Positions 1 through 5,837 of a stretch of DNA of 9,643 nt are shown here, one piece after another. The stretch spans positions 1-9,643 of the forward strand of contig JAITAY010000220.1 of the NCBI GenBank assembly GCA_031283915.1, read 5' to 3'. Origin of the DNA: Tannerella sp. GTDB taxonomy: Bacteria > Bacteroidota > Bacteroidia > Bacteroidales > Tannerellaceae. How positions within the stretch are numbered: the first letter of the stretch is position 1; every line of letters starts with the position of its first letter. Below the pieces are notes generated by a model. The model saw only the letters and a program-made list of their open reading frames with translations. It did not search any database and had not been told where the DNA came from. The translations under genes were made by a program, and so were the position numbers.

Positions 1-203
1 TGGAGGGAAAGGCGTAAACGTGAGGGTTTGAGCGGACAGCTTCGTCGTATCACAGAACTGCCGACTACTATTCTACTGGCTACTATACTGCACGCGGTAT
101 TGTTGTGTGCATAAAGAGGTGGTTAGTGGTTAGAAAAAAAAGTGCAACAGCGCCTCCGCAGGGCTTTAGCCCAATCCCCCCCACATTACCGTCCGTTTTA
201 ACT

Positions 204-358
204 CAATGTCATCAAGTTAAGATTTTGTTTCCGGCATCCCGCCAGGGATGCATCGCCCGGTAGATAAACCGGTATAACCCTGTATTGCATCCTGTTAAGG
301 ATGCATCCCTAACGGGATGCTCTACTACAACCTTTTAGCACTTAACTTGATGACATTG
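204..358. repeat. MITE-like palindromic element with 18-bp inverted ends
   Basis: Seen directly: CAATGTCATCAAGTTAAG at 204-221 is a perfect reverse complement of 341-358. Inside are four small hairpins: GCATCCC/GGGATGC at 234-251, CCGGT/ACCGG at 257-272, GCATCCT/AGGATGC at 287-304 and GCATCCC/GGGATGC at 303-320. The first and last also pair with each other over long range (234-254 with 300-320, interrupted only by a 4-nt internal loop), so the element can fold as one cruciform or as several local hairpins. There is no room for a transposase. GGGCTTTAGCC occurs on both sides (161-171 and 358-368). Since the left copy is 32 bp from the inverted end, it is not a simple target duplication. This could be a miniature inverted-repeat element, a REP/BIME-like intergenic repeat, or a structured RNA or terminator. 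Confidence 0.7.
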
Positions 359-589
359 GGCTTTAGCCGACGGGGAAAAAGGCGTGTGGGCGGATGCCCT
401 TTTCTATGCTGACGGGCAATGCACAAAGCTATACCGCGCAGTATAATATCATTCGTATTCTCCGTTTACTGCAAAGAGCGCAGAGGCCCCCCTTCTTTTC
501 TTTTCCCGTACGTTGTTTGGCAGGACATCCCACAAAAAGATTTAACAAAAAAAATCGCCTTTAGATGAACCGCATCTGGAATTAATTTG

Positions 590-597
590 TATATTTG
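590..597 (+). promoter_or_regulatory. Putative Bacteroidota -7 box (TATATTTG)
   Basis: TATATTTG followed by CCC fits the Bacteroidota primary sigma factor -7 consensus TAnnTTTG. The matching -33 TTTG is not at the expected distance (TGAA lies there), so this is half a promoter. If used, transcription would start near 604 and run through the tandem array, giving the gene at 1053 a leader of about 450 nt. Confidence 0.35.
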
Positions 598-636
598 CCC
601 GACTAAACATTTGAATTTTCAAACCACCCAACCAAA

Positions 637-1015
637 TACGGGAACTCAAAATTCGGATTCGGGAACTACCGAATTAAATCCGGTAGTTCGGAATTTCGGT
701 TTGGTAGCTACCGGACAGAGTTTGGTAGTTCGGAATTTCAGTTTGGTAGCTACCGGATAGAGTCCGGTAGTTCAAAATTTCAGTTTGGTAGCTACCGGAC
801 AAAGTTTGGTAGTTCAAAATTTCGGTTTGGTAGCTACCGGACAGAGTTTGGTAGTTCAAAATTTCAGTTTGGTAGCTACCGGACAGAGTTTGGTATTTCA
901 AATTTCAGGTTTGGTAGCTACCGGACAGAGTTTGGTAGTTCGGAATTTCAGTTTGGTAGCTACCGGACAGAGTTTGGTAGTTCAAAATTCAGGTTTGGTA
1001 GCTACCAAATTCGGT
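637..1015. repeat. 42-bp tandem repeat array (21-bp half-units) with palindrome GGTAGCTACC
   Basis: The palindrome GGTAGCTACC starts at 703, 745, 787, 829, 871, 913, 955 and 997, exactly 42 bp apart each time. Each unit begins TTTGGTAGCTACCGG and contains a second TTTGGTAG-like motif 21 bp later, normally followed by TTC, so a unit is a diverged dimer of 21-bp halves. Units at 700-741 and 910-951 are identical. Units at 868-909 and 952-993 have each lost one base in the A/T tract but gained a G at the end, keeping the length at 42. A diverged in-register unit lies at 658-699 (CTACC at 666-670 is where the palindrome would end), and weaker similarity reaches about 637. The last unit breaks off after 1006. 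Because 42 is a multiple of three, both strands have short repetitive open frames, but the + frame has a TAG in the unit at 742-783 and only a TTG start, so I regard the array as non-coding. Confidence 0.92.
663..689. repeat. Inverted repeat GAACTACCG / CGGTAGTTC
   Basis: A perfect 9-bp inverted repeat (663-671 and 681-689) with a 9-nt spacer, at the left edge of the array. It pairs the diverged first half-unit with the second half-unit motif GGTAGTTC and could form a hairpin or act as a dyad binding site. Confidence 0.6.
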
Positions 1016-1052
1016 TAAGTCAATTTATTAACAACATAAAAAATAAAAAAGT

Positions 1053-1754
1053 ATGTCAACACATCATCAAGATTGGATTCCCGCTAATCGCGAAGCCCGT
1101 TACGATCAGGCTATTCAGACATGGACTTATCTGTCGGAGACGGAAAATCGCAGCCGGATGGGTTTTGGCGCGGGCACCATGCAGGGTACCTGGGTGGATA
1201 CGGAATTTTCACCGAAGTATAACACCTTCCTTGCCGCGTTCCAGGGCTGGAAAAATCCGGCGGAACGCACGCCGACCAAAACCGTCAAACTCAATGAAGC
1301 GGAAGATGCCTTTGTGGCGGTATACAGGCAACTGTATACCGGCTTCCTGAAGAGTAATCCGCTGGTGACCAACGACGACCTGCAAAGCATGGGCATGCCC
1401 CTGCGCAACAGCAGTCGTACACCTGCGCGGATACCGGACACAAACCCGGACGCCGATACCGACACGTCGCAGATGCGCCGGGTGAAAATCAGTTTCTACG
1501 AAAACGACGGCATTCACAAGAAGGGCAAGCCGGACGGAGTGCACGGCGCCGAAATCCTCTGGGAGGTGTTAGACACCTTCAGCGAGGTGCACCTGGACGA
1601 CCTCAAGCATTCGTCGTTCGATACGCGCACGCCGTTCGTACTCGACTTTACCGACGAACAGCGCGGCAAGATCCTCTATTTCGCCCTCCGATGGGAAAAT
1701 ACCCGCGGACAGAAAGGCCCCTTCGGACCCATTCTGAATGCAGTCATTCCGTGA
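1053..1754 (+). CDS. Conserved Bacteroidota protein of unknown function, 233 aa
   Basis: The function is unknown. The C-terminal third (about residues 141-233) resembles a recurring Bacteroidota family. Its recognisable elements are KPDGVHGAEILWEVLD at 159-174, the HSSFDTRTPFVLDFTDEQRG stretch at 186-205, and YFALRWENTRGQKGPFGPI at 209-227 before a final NAVIP. Hydrophobic strands alternating with turns suggest a beta-sandwich, perhaps fibronectin-III-like, which is inference. The N-terminal part (1-120) is mostly helical in character, and a Thr/Pro/Asp-rich linker (122-140) joins the two. There is no signal peptide or membrane segment, so it is probably cytoplasmic. The start ATG follows an A-rich leader (AAAAAATAAAAAAGT), as is usual in this phylum. 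It sits 38 bp after the 42-bp array and 173 bp before leuD. That an array directly precedes a gene of this family suggests the two are linked, but nothing in the protein shows how. Confidence 0.85.
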   Translation: MSTHHQDWIPANREARYDQAIQTWTYLSETENRSRMGFGAGTMQGTWVDTEFSPKYNTFLAAFQGWKNPAERTPTKTVKLNEAEDAFVAVYRQLYTGFLKSNPLVTNDDLQSMGMPLRNSSRTPARIPDTNPDADTDTSQMRRVKISFYENDGIHKKGKPDGVHGAEILWEVLDTFSEVHLDDLKHSSFDTRTPFVLDFTDEQRGKILYFALRWENTRGQKGPFGPILNAVIP

Positions 1755-1801
1755 GGAAAAAACCGGAACCATACAACAGCTGGCAGAACAGTCGCGACCG
1801 G

Positions 1802-1823
1802 CAGCAACCATGTTCGGTTGCTG
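1802..1823 (+). other. Hairpin between the unknown gene and leuD
   Basis: CAGCAACC (1802-1809) and GGTTGCTG (1816-1823) form a perfect 8-bp stem with a 6-nt loop, about 50 bp after the 233-aa gene. No T-run follows directly, so it is not a classical intrinsic terminator. It may protect the 3' end, terminate weakly, or belong to the leuD leader. Confidence 0.5.
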
Positions 1824-1848
1824 TGGCGAATAACAGACTGTCTTCTGC

Positions 1849-1872
1849 CGGCTGTCTTTTTCGGTACAGCCG
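1849..1872 (+). other. Second leader hairpin upstream of leuD
   Basis: CGGCTGT (1849-1855) pairs perfectly with ACAGCCG (1866-1872); the 10-nt loop holds a run of five T. It lies 26 bp after the first hairpin and 55 bp before the leuD start. No leucine-rich leader peptide or T-box motif was recognised, so a role in attenuation is only a possibility. Confidence 0.4.
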
Positions 1873-1927
1873 CATGGACCATCCGGACAACTAATAATGA
1901 ATACTTAACAATGAATCATTCTGTTTC

Positions 1928-2521
1928 ATGTCTTTCAAATTCAATAAACTGACATCTGCTGTCGTGCCGCTTCCGCTGGAAAACGTGGATACGGACCAGA
2001 TCATCCCGGCGCGCTTCCTGAAGGCTACCACACGTGAAGGCTTCGGCGAGCACCTGTTTCGCGACTGGCGCTACGACCGGGACGGCAAGCCGAATCCGGA
2101 CTTCGTCCTGAACGGCGATACTTACCGGGGGGAAATACTGGTGACGGGGAAAAACTTCGGCTGCGGCTCGAGCCGCGAACATGCCGCCTGGGCGATCGCA
2201 GGGTACGGCTTCCGGGCAGTAGTCTCCAGCTTTTTTGCCGACATCTTCAAGGGCAATGCACTCAACAACGGCGTGCTGCCGGTCGTGGTCACGCCCGCAT
2301 TCCTGGCCGGCATCTTCGCCTGCGCCGCCGACGACCCGCACATGACGCTGACCGTAGACCTCGAAAACCGCCTGATCACCAACAACGCCAGCGGCGTCGC
2401 GGAATCCTTCGAAATCAATGCATACAAGCGCGATTGCCTCCTGCAGGGGCTGGACGACATCGACTACCTGCTGAGCCGCAAAGACCGGATTGAAGCCTGC
2501 GAAATGGAACGGTTCAGGTAA
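1928..2521 (+). CDS. leuD: 3-isopropylmalate dehydratase small subunit LeuD
   Basis: Small subunit of isopropylmalate isomerase, which with the iron-sulfur large subunit LeuC interconverts 2- and 3-isopropylmalate in leucine synthesis; the same enzyme can process citramalate in isoleucine synthesis. At 197 aa it is normal length. Family signatures are visible: NVDTDQIIPARF at 19-30, the swivelling-domain motif GKNFGCGSSREHAAW at 74-88, NNGVLPV at 113-119, and FEINAYKRDCLLQGLDDIDY at 161-180. The start MSFKFNKLTS aligns with the short N-terminus usual in Bacteroides, where a V-x-PLP-x-ENVDTDQI block follows. It is the first gene of a tight operon (15 bp to the next gene). Its obligate partner LeuC is not in the window: upstream there is only a 233-aa unknown gene and repeats. 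The gene is intact, so leuC is presumably elsewhere or beyond the left edge. Confidence 0.97.
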   Translation: MSFKFNKLTSAVVPLPLENVDTDQIIPARFLKATTREGFGEHLFRDWRYDRDGKPNPDFVLNGDTYRGEILVTGKNFGCGSSREHAAWAIAGYGFRAVVSSFFADIFKGNALNNGVLPVVVTPAFLAGIFACAADDPHMTLTVDLENRLITNNASGVAESFEINAYKRDCLLQGLDDIDYLLSRKDRIEACEMERFR

Positions 2522-2536
2522 TAAAACCATCCGATC

Positions 2537-4048
2537 ATGATAGAGATACTGGATACCACCCTGCGCGACGGCGAGCAAACCAATGGCGTTTCCTTCTCCG
2601 TTCACGAGAAAAAGGCCATTGCACGGCTGCTGCTTAACGAACTGCGGGTAGACCGGATAGAGGTGGCCTCGGCGCGGGTTTCCGAGGGCGAGTTCAAGGC
2701 CGTCCGGCAACTGGCGCAATGGGCTGCCCAGACCGGCAATCTGTCGCGTCTGGAGGTGCTGGGATTTGTAGACGGCGGCGCTTCGGTCGAATGGATACGG
2801 TCGACCGGGTGCCGGGTGATGAACCTGCTATGCAAGGGTTCGCTGAGACACCTGACCGAACAGCTCCGCAAGACGCCGGAGCAACACATCGCCGACATCA
2901 CGGAACAGGTACGCCTGGCGGCTCAGGCGGATATGACCGTCAATGTCTATCTGGAAGACTGGTCTAACGGCATGGCCGATTCGCCCGCATACGTCTTCCG
3001 CTTAACGGACGCCCTGCTGCCACTGCCCGCCGTCCGGCGCATCATGCTGCCCGACACGCTCGGCATCCTGGAACCGGAACGAACCCGCGCCTGCTGCGAA
3101 GCGATGCTGGAACGCTATCCCGGTGTGCATTTCGACTTCCATGCCCATAACGACTACGACCTGGCCGTGGCCAACGTCTGCGCAGCCGTGCGGGCGGGCG
3201 TCCGCGGCGTACATGCAACCGTCAACGGCCTGGGCGAACGTGCGGGCAATGCGTCGCTGAGCAGTGTCGTGGCCGTCCTGCACGACCACCTGAAGCGGCA
3301 AACCTCCATCCGCGAGGAACGCATCAATCACGTCAGCAAGATGGTGGAAATGTATTCGGGCATCCATATCGCCCCAAACAGCCCCGTCATCGGGGAACAT
3401 GTCTTCACCCAGTGTGCCGGCGTGCACGCCGACGGCGACAGCAAAAACAACCTCTACTGCAACGACCTTCTGCCCGAACGCTTCGGCCGGATGCGGGAAT
3501 ACGCGCTGGGCAAAATGTCCGGCAAGGCCAACATCCGCCGCAACCTCGAGGCGCTGGGCATCGAGATGGACGAGGAGTCAATGCGCAAGGTCACCGAACG
3601 CATCATCGAACTGGGCGACAAAAAGGAAATCGTCACCCAGGAAGACTTGCCCTACATCATTTCCGACGTCCTGCGCTACGATGTGCAGGAAAATAAAATC
3701 CGCATCCTGAACTATTCCCTCTCCCTGGCGCAGGGACTGAAGCCGGTGGCAACGCTGAAAATCGAGATACAGGGAAAGAGCTACGAGGAAACGGCCACGG
3801 GCGACGGACAGTACGACGCTTTTGTCCACGCCCTGCGCAAGATATACAAGTCGTTGAACCGTCCCTTCCCGATGCTCACGAACTATGCCGTCTCCATTCC
3901 GCCCGGCGGACGTACGGATGCCTTTGTGCAGACGATCATCAGCTGGCGTCATGAAGGGGTGGAATTTAAAACGCGCGGTCTGGACGCCGACCAGATAGAA
4001 GCTGCCATCAAGGCAACCGTAAAGATGTTGAACAGGATAGAAAAGTGA
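2537..4048 (+). CDS. 2-isopropylmalate / citramalate synthase family protein with LeuA regulatory domain
   Basis: This enzyme condenses acetyl-CoA with a 2-oxo acid. It resembles the second LeuA-type protein encoded in the leu operon of Bacteroides. The HMGL-like TIM barrel spans about residues 1-265: DTTLRDGEQ at 6-14 (metal ligand D11), HAHND at 202-206 (metal ligands H202 and H204), and NGLGERAGN at 230-238 (N238). The linker follows, with GVHADGDSKNN at 295-305 and the YALGKMSGKANIRRNLE block at 322-338. The C-terminal LeuA dimer/allosteric domain occupies about 395-503 and includes GDGQYDAFVHALRKIY (422-437) and IPPGGRTDAFVQT (454-466). All catalytic residues are present and the length (503 aa) is typical. 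Whether it prefers 2-oxoisovalerate (leucine) or pyruvate (citramalate, for isoleucine) cannot be settled by eye. The presence of leuD and leuB fits either route. It starts 15 bp after leuD, and mgsA follows 18 bp downstream. Confidence 0.93.
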   Translation: MIEILDTTLRDGEQTNGVSFSVHEKKAIARLLLNELRVDRIEVASARVSEGEFKAVRQLAQWAAQTGNLSRLEVLGFVDGGASVEWIRSTGCRVMNLLCKGSLRHLTEQLRKTPEQHIADITEQVRLAAQADMTVNVYLEDWSNGMADSPAYVFRLTDALLPLPAVRRIMLPDTLGILEPERTRACCEAMLERYPGVHFDFHAHNDYDLAVANVCAAVRAGVRGVHATVNGLGERAGNASLSSVVAVLHDHLKRQTSIREERINHVSKMVEMYSGIHIAPNSPVIGEHVFTQCAGVHADGDSKNNLYCNDLLPERFGRMREYALGKMSGKANIRRNLEALGIEMDEESMRKVTERIIELGDKKEIVTQEDLPYIISDVLRYDVQENKIRILNYSLSLAQGLKPVATLKIEIQGKSYEETATGDGQYDAFVHALRKIYKSLNRPFPMLTNYAVSIPPGGRTDAFVQTIISWRHEGVEFKTRGLDADQIEAAIKATVKMLNRIEK

Positions 4049-4066
4049 TTGTTATTAATATAGATT

Positions 4067-4513
4067 ATGAACAGAAGATTAAACATTGCCCTTGTGGCAC
4101 ACGACAGGCGGAAGGCCGATATGGTAGAATGGTCGCTCCATAACGCCGGTTTCCTTTCGCCTCACCGTTTGATATGTACCGGTACGACCGGGGGATTGAT
4201 TGCCGAGGCATTCCGGGAAAAAGGGATCCAGGCCGAGGTCACTTGCATGCATTCCGGACCGCTGGGCGGAGATGCGGAAATTGCCGCCATGGTGGTACGC
4301 AAGGAAATCAACCTGGCAATATTCCTGATTGACGACCTGAATCCCCAGCCGCATGAGGCCGACATTCAGATGTTGCTCCGCCAGTGCCGCGTACACAACG
4401 TCCCCATCGCCTGCAACCGTTACAGTGCAGACCTGATGCTCACGAGTACCCTCTGGGACGACGACACTTATGTCCCGATGGAGCCGAAATACATTTACTT
4501 TAAAAGAAACTGA
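4067..4513 (+). CDS. mgsA: Methylglyoxal synthase
   Basis: Converts dihydroxyacetone phosphate to methylglyoxal and phosphate in the cytoplasm, a bypass of lower glycolysis that relieves phosphate limitation and sugar-phosphate stress. At 148 aa it has the family's usual length. Motifs: ALVAHD at 8-13 (H12), the phosphate-binding CTGTTGGLI at 37-45, SGPLGGDAEI at 63-72 (D69 corresponds to the catalytic Asp71 of E. coli MgsA), IDDLNPQPHEAD at 88-99 (H96 corresponds to His98), and NVPIACNRYSADLML at 111-125. It sits inside the leu operon, 18 bp after the LeuA-like gene and only 5 bp before leuB, so co-transcription is very likely. This is an unexpected place for the gene. All key residues are present, so it is probably active. 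A possible link is that both pathways draw on triose-phosphate and pyruvate flux, but that is inference. Confidence 0.95.
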   Translation: MNRRLNIALVAHDRRKADMVEWSLHNAGFLSPHRLICTGTTGGLIAEAFREKGIQAEVTCMHSGPLGGDAEIAAMVVRKEINLAIFLIDDLNPQPHEADIQMLLRQCRVHNVPIACNRYSADLMLTSTLWDDDTYVPMEPKYIYFKRN

Positions 4514-4518
4514 CGACA

Positions 4519-5589
4519 ATGAAACTGAACATAGCCGTATTACCGGGCGACGGCATCGGCCCGGAAGTCACTGTGCAGGCGATGAAAGCAGTGCGAGCCG
4601 TCTGCTCACGCTTCAATCACAAACTCTCCGTGCAGGAAGCCATCGTGGGCGCCAGCGCGATAGACGTTACGGGTAATCCCTATCCGGACGAGACACATGC
4701 ACTCTGCATGGCAAGCGACGCCGTCCTGTTCGGGGCTATCGGTTCGCCCAGGTACGACAATGACCCCTCGGCGAAAGTCCGTCCGGAACAAGGTCTGCTG
4801 GCCATGCGCAAGCAGTTGGAACTGTATGCCAACATCCGTCCGGTGACGACGTTTGCCTCGCTGCTGCACCAGTCCCCTCTGCGCCCGGAATTGGTCGAGG
4901 GCGTCGACCTGCTGTGCATCCGCGAACTGACGGGCGGCCTGTACTTCGGCCAGCCGCAGGGACGCAGCGAGGACGGGCAGACGGCCTATGATACCTGCCT
5001 CTATTCGCGCGGAGAGATTGACCGTATCGTACGGCTGGCTTTCGACTACGCCCTGTCGCGGCGCCGGAAGGTGACTGTGATAGACAAGGCCAATGTGCTG
5101 GCGACGTCGCGACTGTGGCGCCAGGTGGCACAGGAGATTGCCGGCGAATATCCGTCCGTCGAGACCGAATACATGTTTGTCGACAACGCGGCGATGCGTC
5201 TGGTGCAGTGGCCGAAGAGTTTCGATGTGCTGGTGACGGAAAACATGTTCGGCGATATCCTGACGGACGAAGCCTCTGTGATAACCGGTTCGCTGGGGAT
5301 GTTGCCGTCGGCCTCCGTCGGTGTGCACACGTCGGTATTCGAGCCGATACACGGTTCTTATCCGCAGGCAGCCGGGAAAAACATCGCCAATCCTGTTGCC
5401 GCGATTCTGTCCGCCGCACTGATGTTTGAGTATGCCTTTCAGTTGTCGGGCGAAGGCCGCGCGATACGTCAGGCCGTTACCGCGTCCATAGAGGCCGGCG
5501 TGGTCACCGAAGACCTCACCCGCTCACATCCCCGCTCCACCTCGGACGTCGGCGACTGGATTGCGGAGCAGATACTTTTACAGAGATAA
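4519..5589 (+). CDS. leuB: 3-isopropylmalate dehydrogenase LeuB
   Basis: NAD-dependent oxidative decarboxylation of 3-isopropylmalate to 2-oxoisocaproate, the third dedicated step of leucine synthesis; in organisms using citramalate it also acts on 3-methylmalate. 356 aa, full length. Visible family features: LPGDGIGPEV at 8-17, GAIGSPRYDN at 72-81, arginines of the substrate pocket at 97, 107 and 135 (within RELTGGLYFGQP), K190 in VIDKANVL, and the metal-binding aspartates at D222 (FVDNAAM), D246 and D250 (ENMFGDILTDEAS). The NAD loop reads EPIHGSYPQAAGKNIANP at 275-292, with YPQ in place of the APD common in proteobacterial enzymes; I recall this variant from Bacteroides LeuB. The start 5 bp after mgsA shows tight coupling. 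It is the last gene of the operon and is followed by a long hairpin. Confidence 0.97.
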   Translation: MKLNIAVLPGDGIGPEVTVQAMKAVRAVCSRFNHKLSVQEAIVGASAIDVTGNPYPDETHALCMASDAVLFGAIGSPRYDNDPSAKVRPEQGLLAMRKQLELYANIRPVTTFASLLHQSPLRPELVEGVDLLCIRELTGGLYFGQPQGRSEDGQTAYDTCLYSRGEIDRIVRLAFDYALSRRRKVTVIDKANVLATSRLWRQVAQEIAGEYPSVETEYMFVDNAAMRLVQWPKSFDVLVTENMFGDILTDEASVITGSLGMLPSASVGVHTSVFEPIHGSYPQAAGKNIANPVAAILSAALMFEYAFQLSGEGRAIRQAVTASIEAGVVTEDLTRSHPRSTSDVGDWIAEQILLQR

Positions 5590-5630
5590 GGCGTGATACC
5601 TGCGGAACGCAGAAACTGCCCAAAAAACAT

Positions 5631-5681
5631 GGAGACACAGAGTCACACGGAGCTTTTTTTCTCTGTGTACTCCGTGTCTCC
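5631..5681 (+). terminator. Long imperfect hairpin after leuB
   Basis: The left arm (5631-5652, starting GGAGACACAGAG) pairs with the right arm (5661-5681, ending CCGTGTCTCC) across an 8-nt T-rich loop. The outer 8 bp are perfect; inward there is one A-C mismatch, one bulged C and one G-U wobble. GAGTTTTAG follows, a weak T-run. It lies 41 bp after the leuB stop and before the lgt promoter, which suits an operon terminator. The GAGACACAGAG wording is also reminiscent of low-complexity intergenic repeats, so its origin may be a repeat. Confidence 0.6.
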
Positions 5682-5721
5682 GAGTTTTAGCCGCTCAGTC
5701 GGATAGGGAAGGCCAGGCCAG

Positions 5722-5759
5722 CGCCAACCTCCTGAAAAATCCGAATTGGCGGCGTTTTA
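5722..5759 (+). terminator. Possible weak terminator hairpin
   Basis: CGCCAA (5722-5727) and TTGGCG (5746-5751) can form a 6-bp stem with an 18-nt loop, followed by GCGTTTTATT. The short stem and large loop make this uncertain; it would be a second, weaker stop between leuB and lgt. Confidence 0.25.
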
Positions 5760-5785
5760 TTTCGTAGCCCCTGGTTTTTTAAATC

Positions 5786-5817
5786 CTTGCATCTTTTGAA
5801 TCTTTGAATTATCTTTG
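5786..5817 (+). promoter_or_regulatory. Bacteroidota-type promoter for lgt
   Basis: CTTG (5786-5789) is a 3-of-4 match to the -33 TTTG, and TATCTTTG (5810-5817) matches the -7 TAnnTTTG perfectly, with 20 bp between them, within the known 19-21 bp range. Transcription would start around 5823-5825, leaving a short leader of about 13-15 nt before the lgt ATG at 5838. This is the best promoter match in the window. Confidence 0.75.
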
Positions 5818-5837
5818 CCCTCCAAAATTCAGAAGTT

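Larger units (their letters stand above)
1..1052. other. Gene-poor intergenic region with repeats
   Basis: No convincing gene is visible here. Frame +1 is open from base 1 to a TAA at 112-114 (37 codons); it could be the C-terminal tail of an upstream gene, but I do not recognise its sequence. The rest holds the palindromic element at 204-358, a promoter-like box at 590-597 and the tandem array at about 637-1015, each listed separately. In 115-203 the only notable structure is the hairpin-forming GGGCTTTAGCCC at 161-172. In 359-589 I see only a small GGGC-GGAT-GCCC hairpin followed by TTTT (388-403) and A- and T-rich stretches. Confidence 0.6.

Noticed and set aside
1..114. C-terminal end of an upstream gene in frame +1.
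   Set aside because: The 37 open codons are too few and show no recognisable family, so it is only mentioned in the region entry and not called as a gene.
700..741. Bacteroidota promoter in every repeat unit (TTTG...TTTG).
   Set aside because: The two TTTG motifs are 21 bp apart, not about 28, and the second lacks the TA at the start of TAnnTTTG.
700..1006. CRISPR array.
   Set aside because: There are no unique spacers: the 42-bp units are contiguous and nearly identical over their whole length, and there are no cas genes.
674..1018. Open frames on both strands across the tandem array giving 14-aa repeats (e.g. LVATGQSLVVQNF on +).
   Set aside because: The frames follow from a 42-bp unit that is a multiple of three and lacks stops. 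The + frame has only a TTG start and is cut by TAG in the 742-783 unit, the minus frame has no promoter or relatives I recognise, and the units vary at codon positions without regard to the protein.
1911..1952. Short upstream open frame (13 codons) overlapping the leuD start, as a leader peptide.
   Set aside because: It has only one leucine codon and no run of regulatory codons, so it does not look like an attenuation peptide.
1916..2719. A 267-codon minus-strand frame antisense to leuD.
   Set aside because: It is a shadow of GC-rich codon bias in leuD and the next gene, with no recognisable family; the + strand products are certain.
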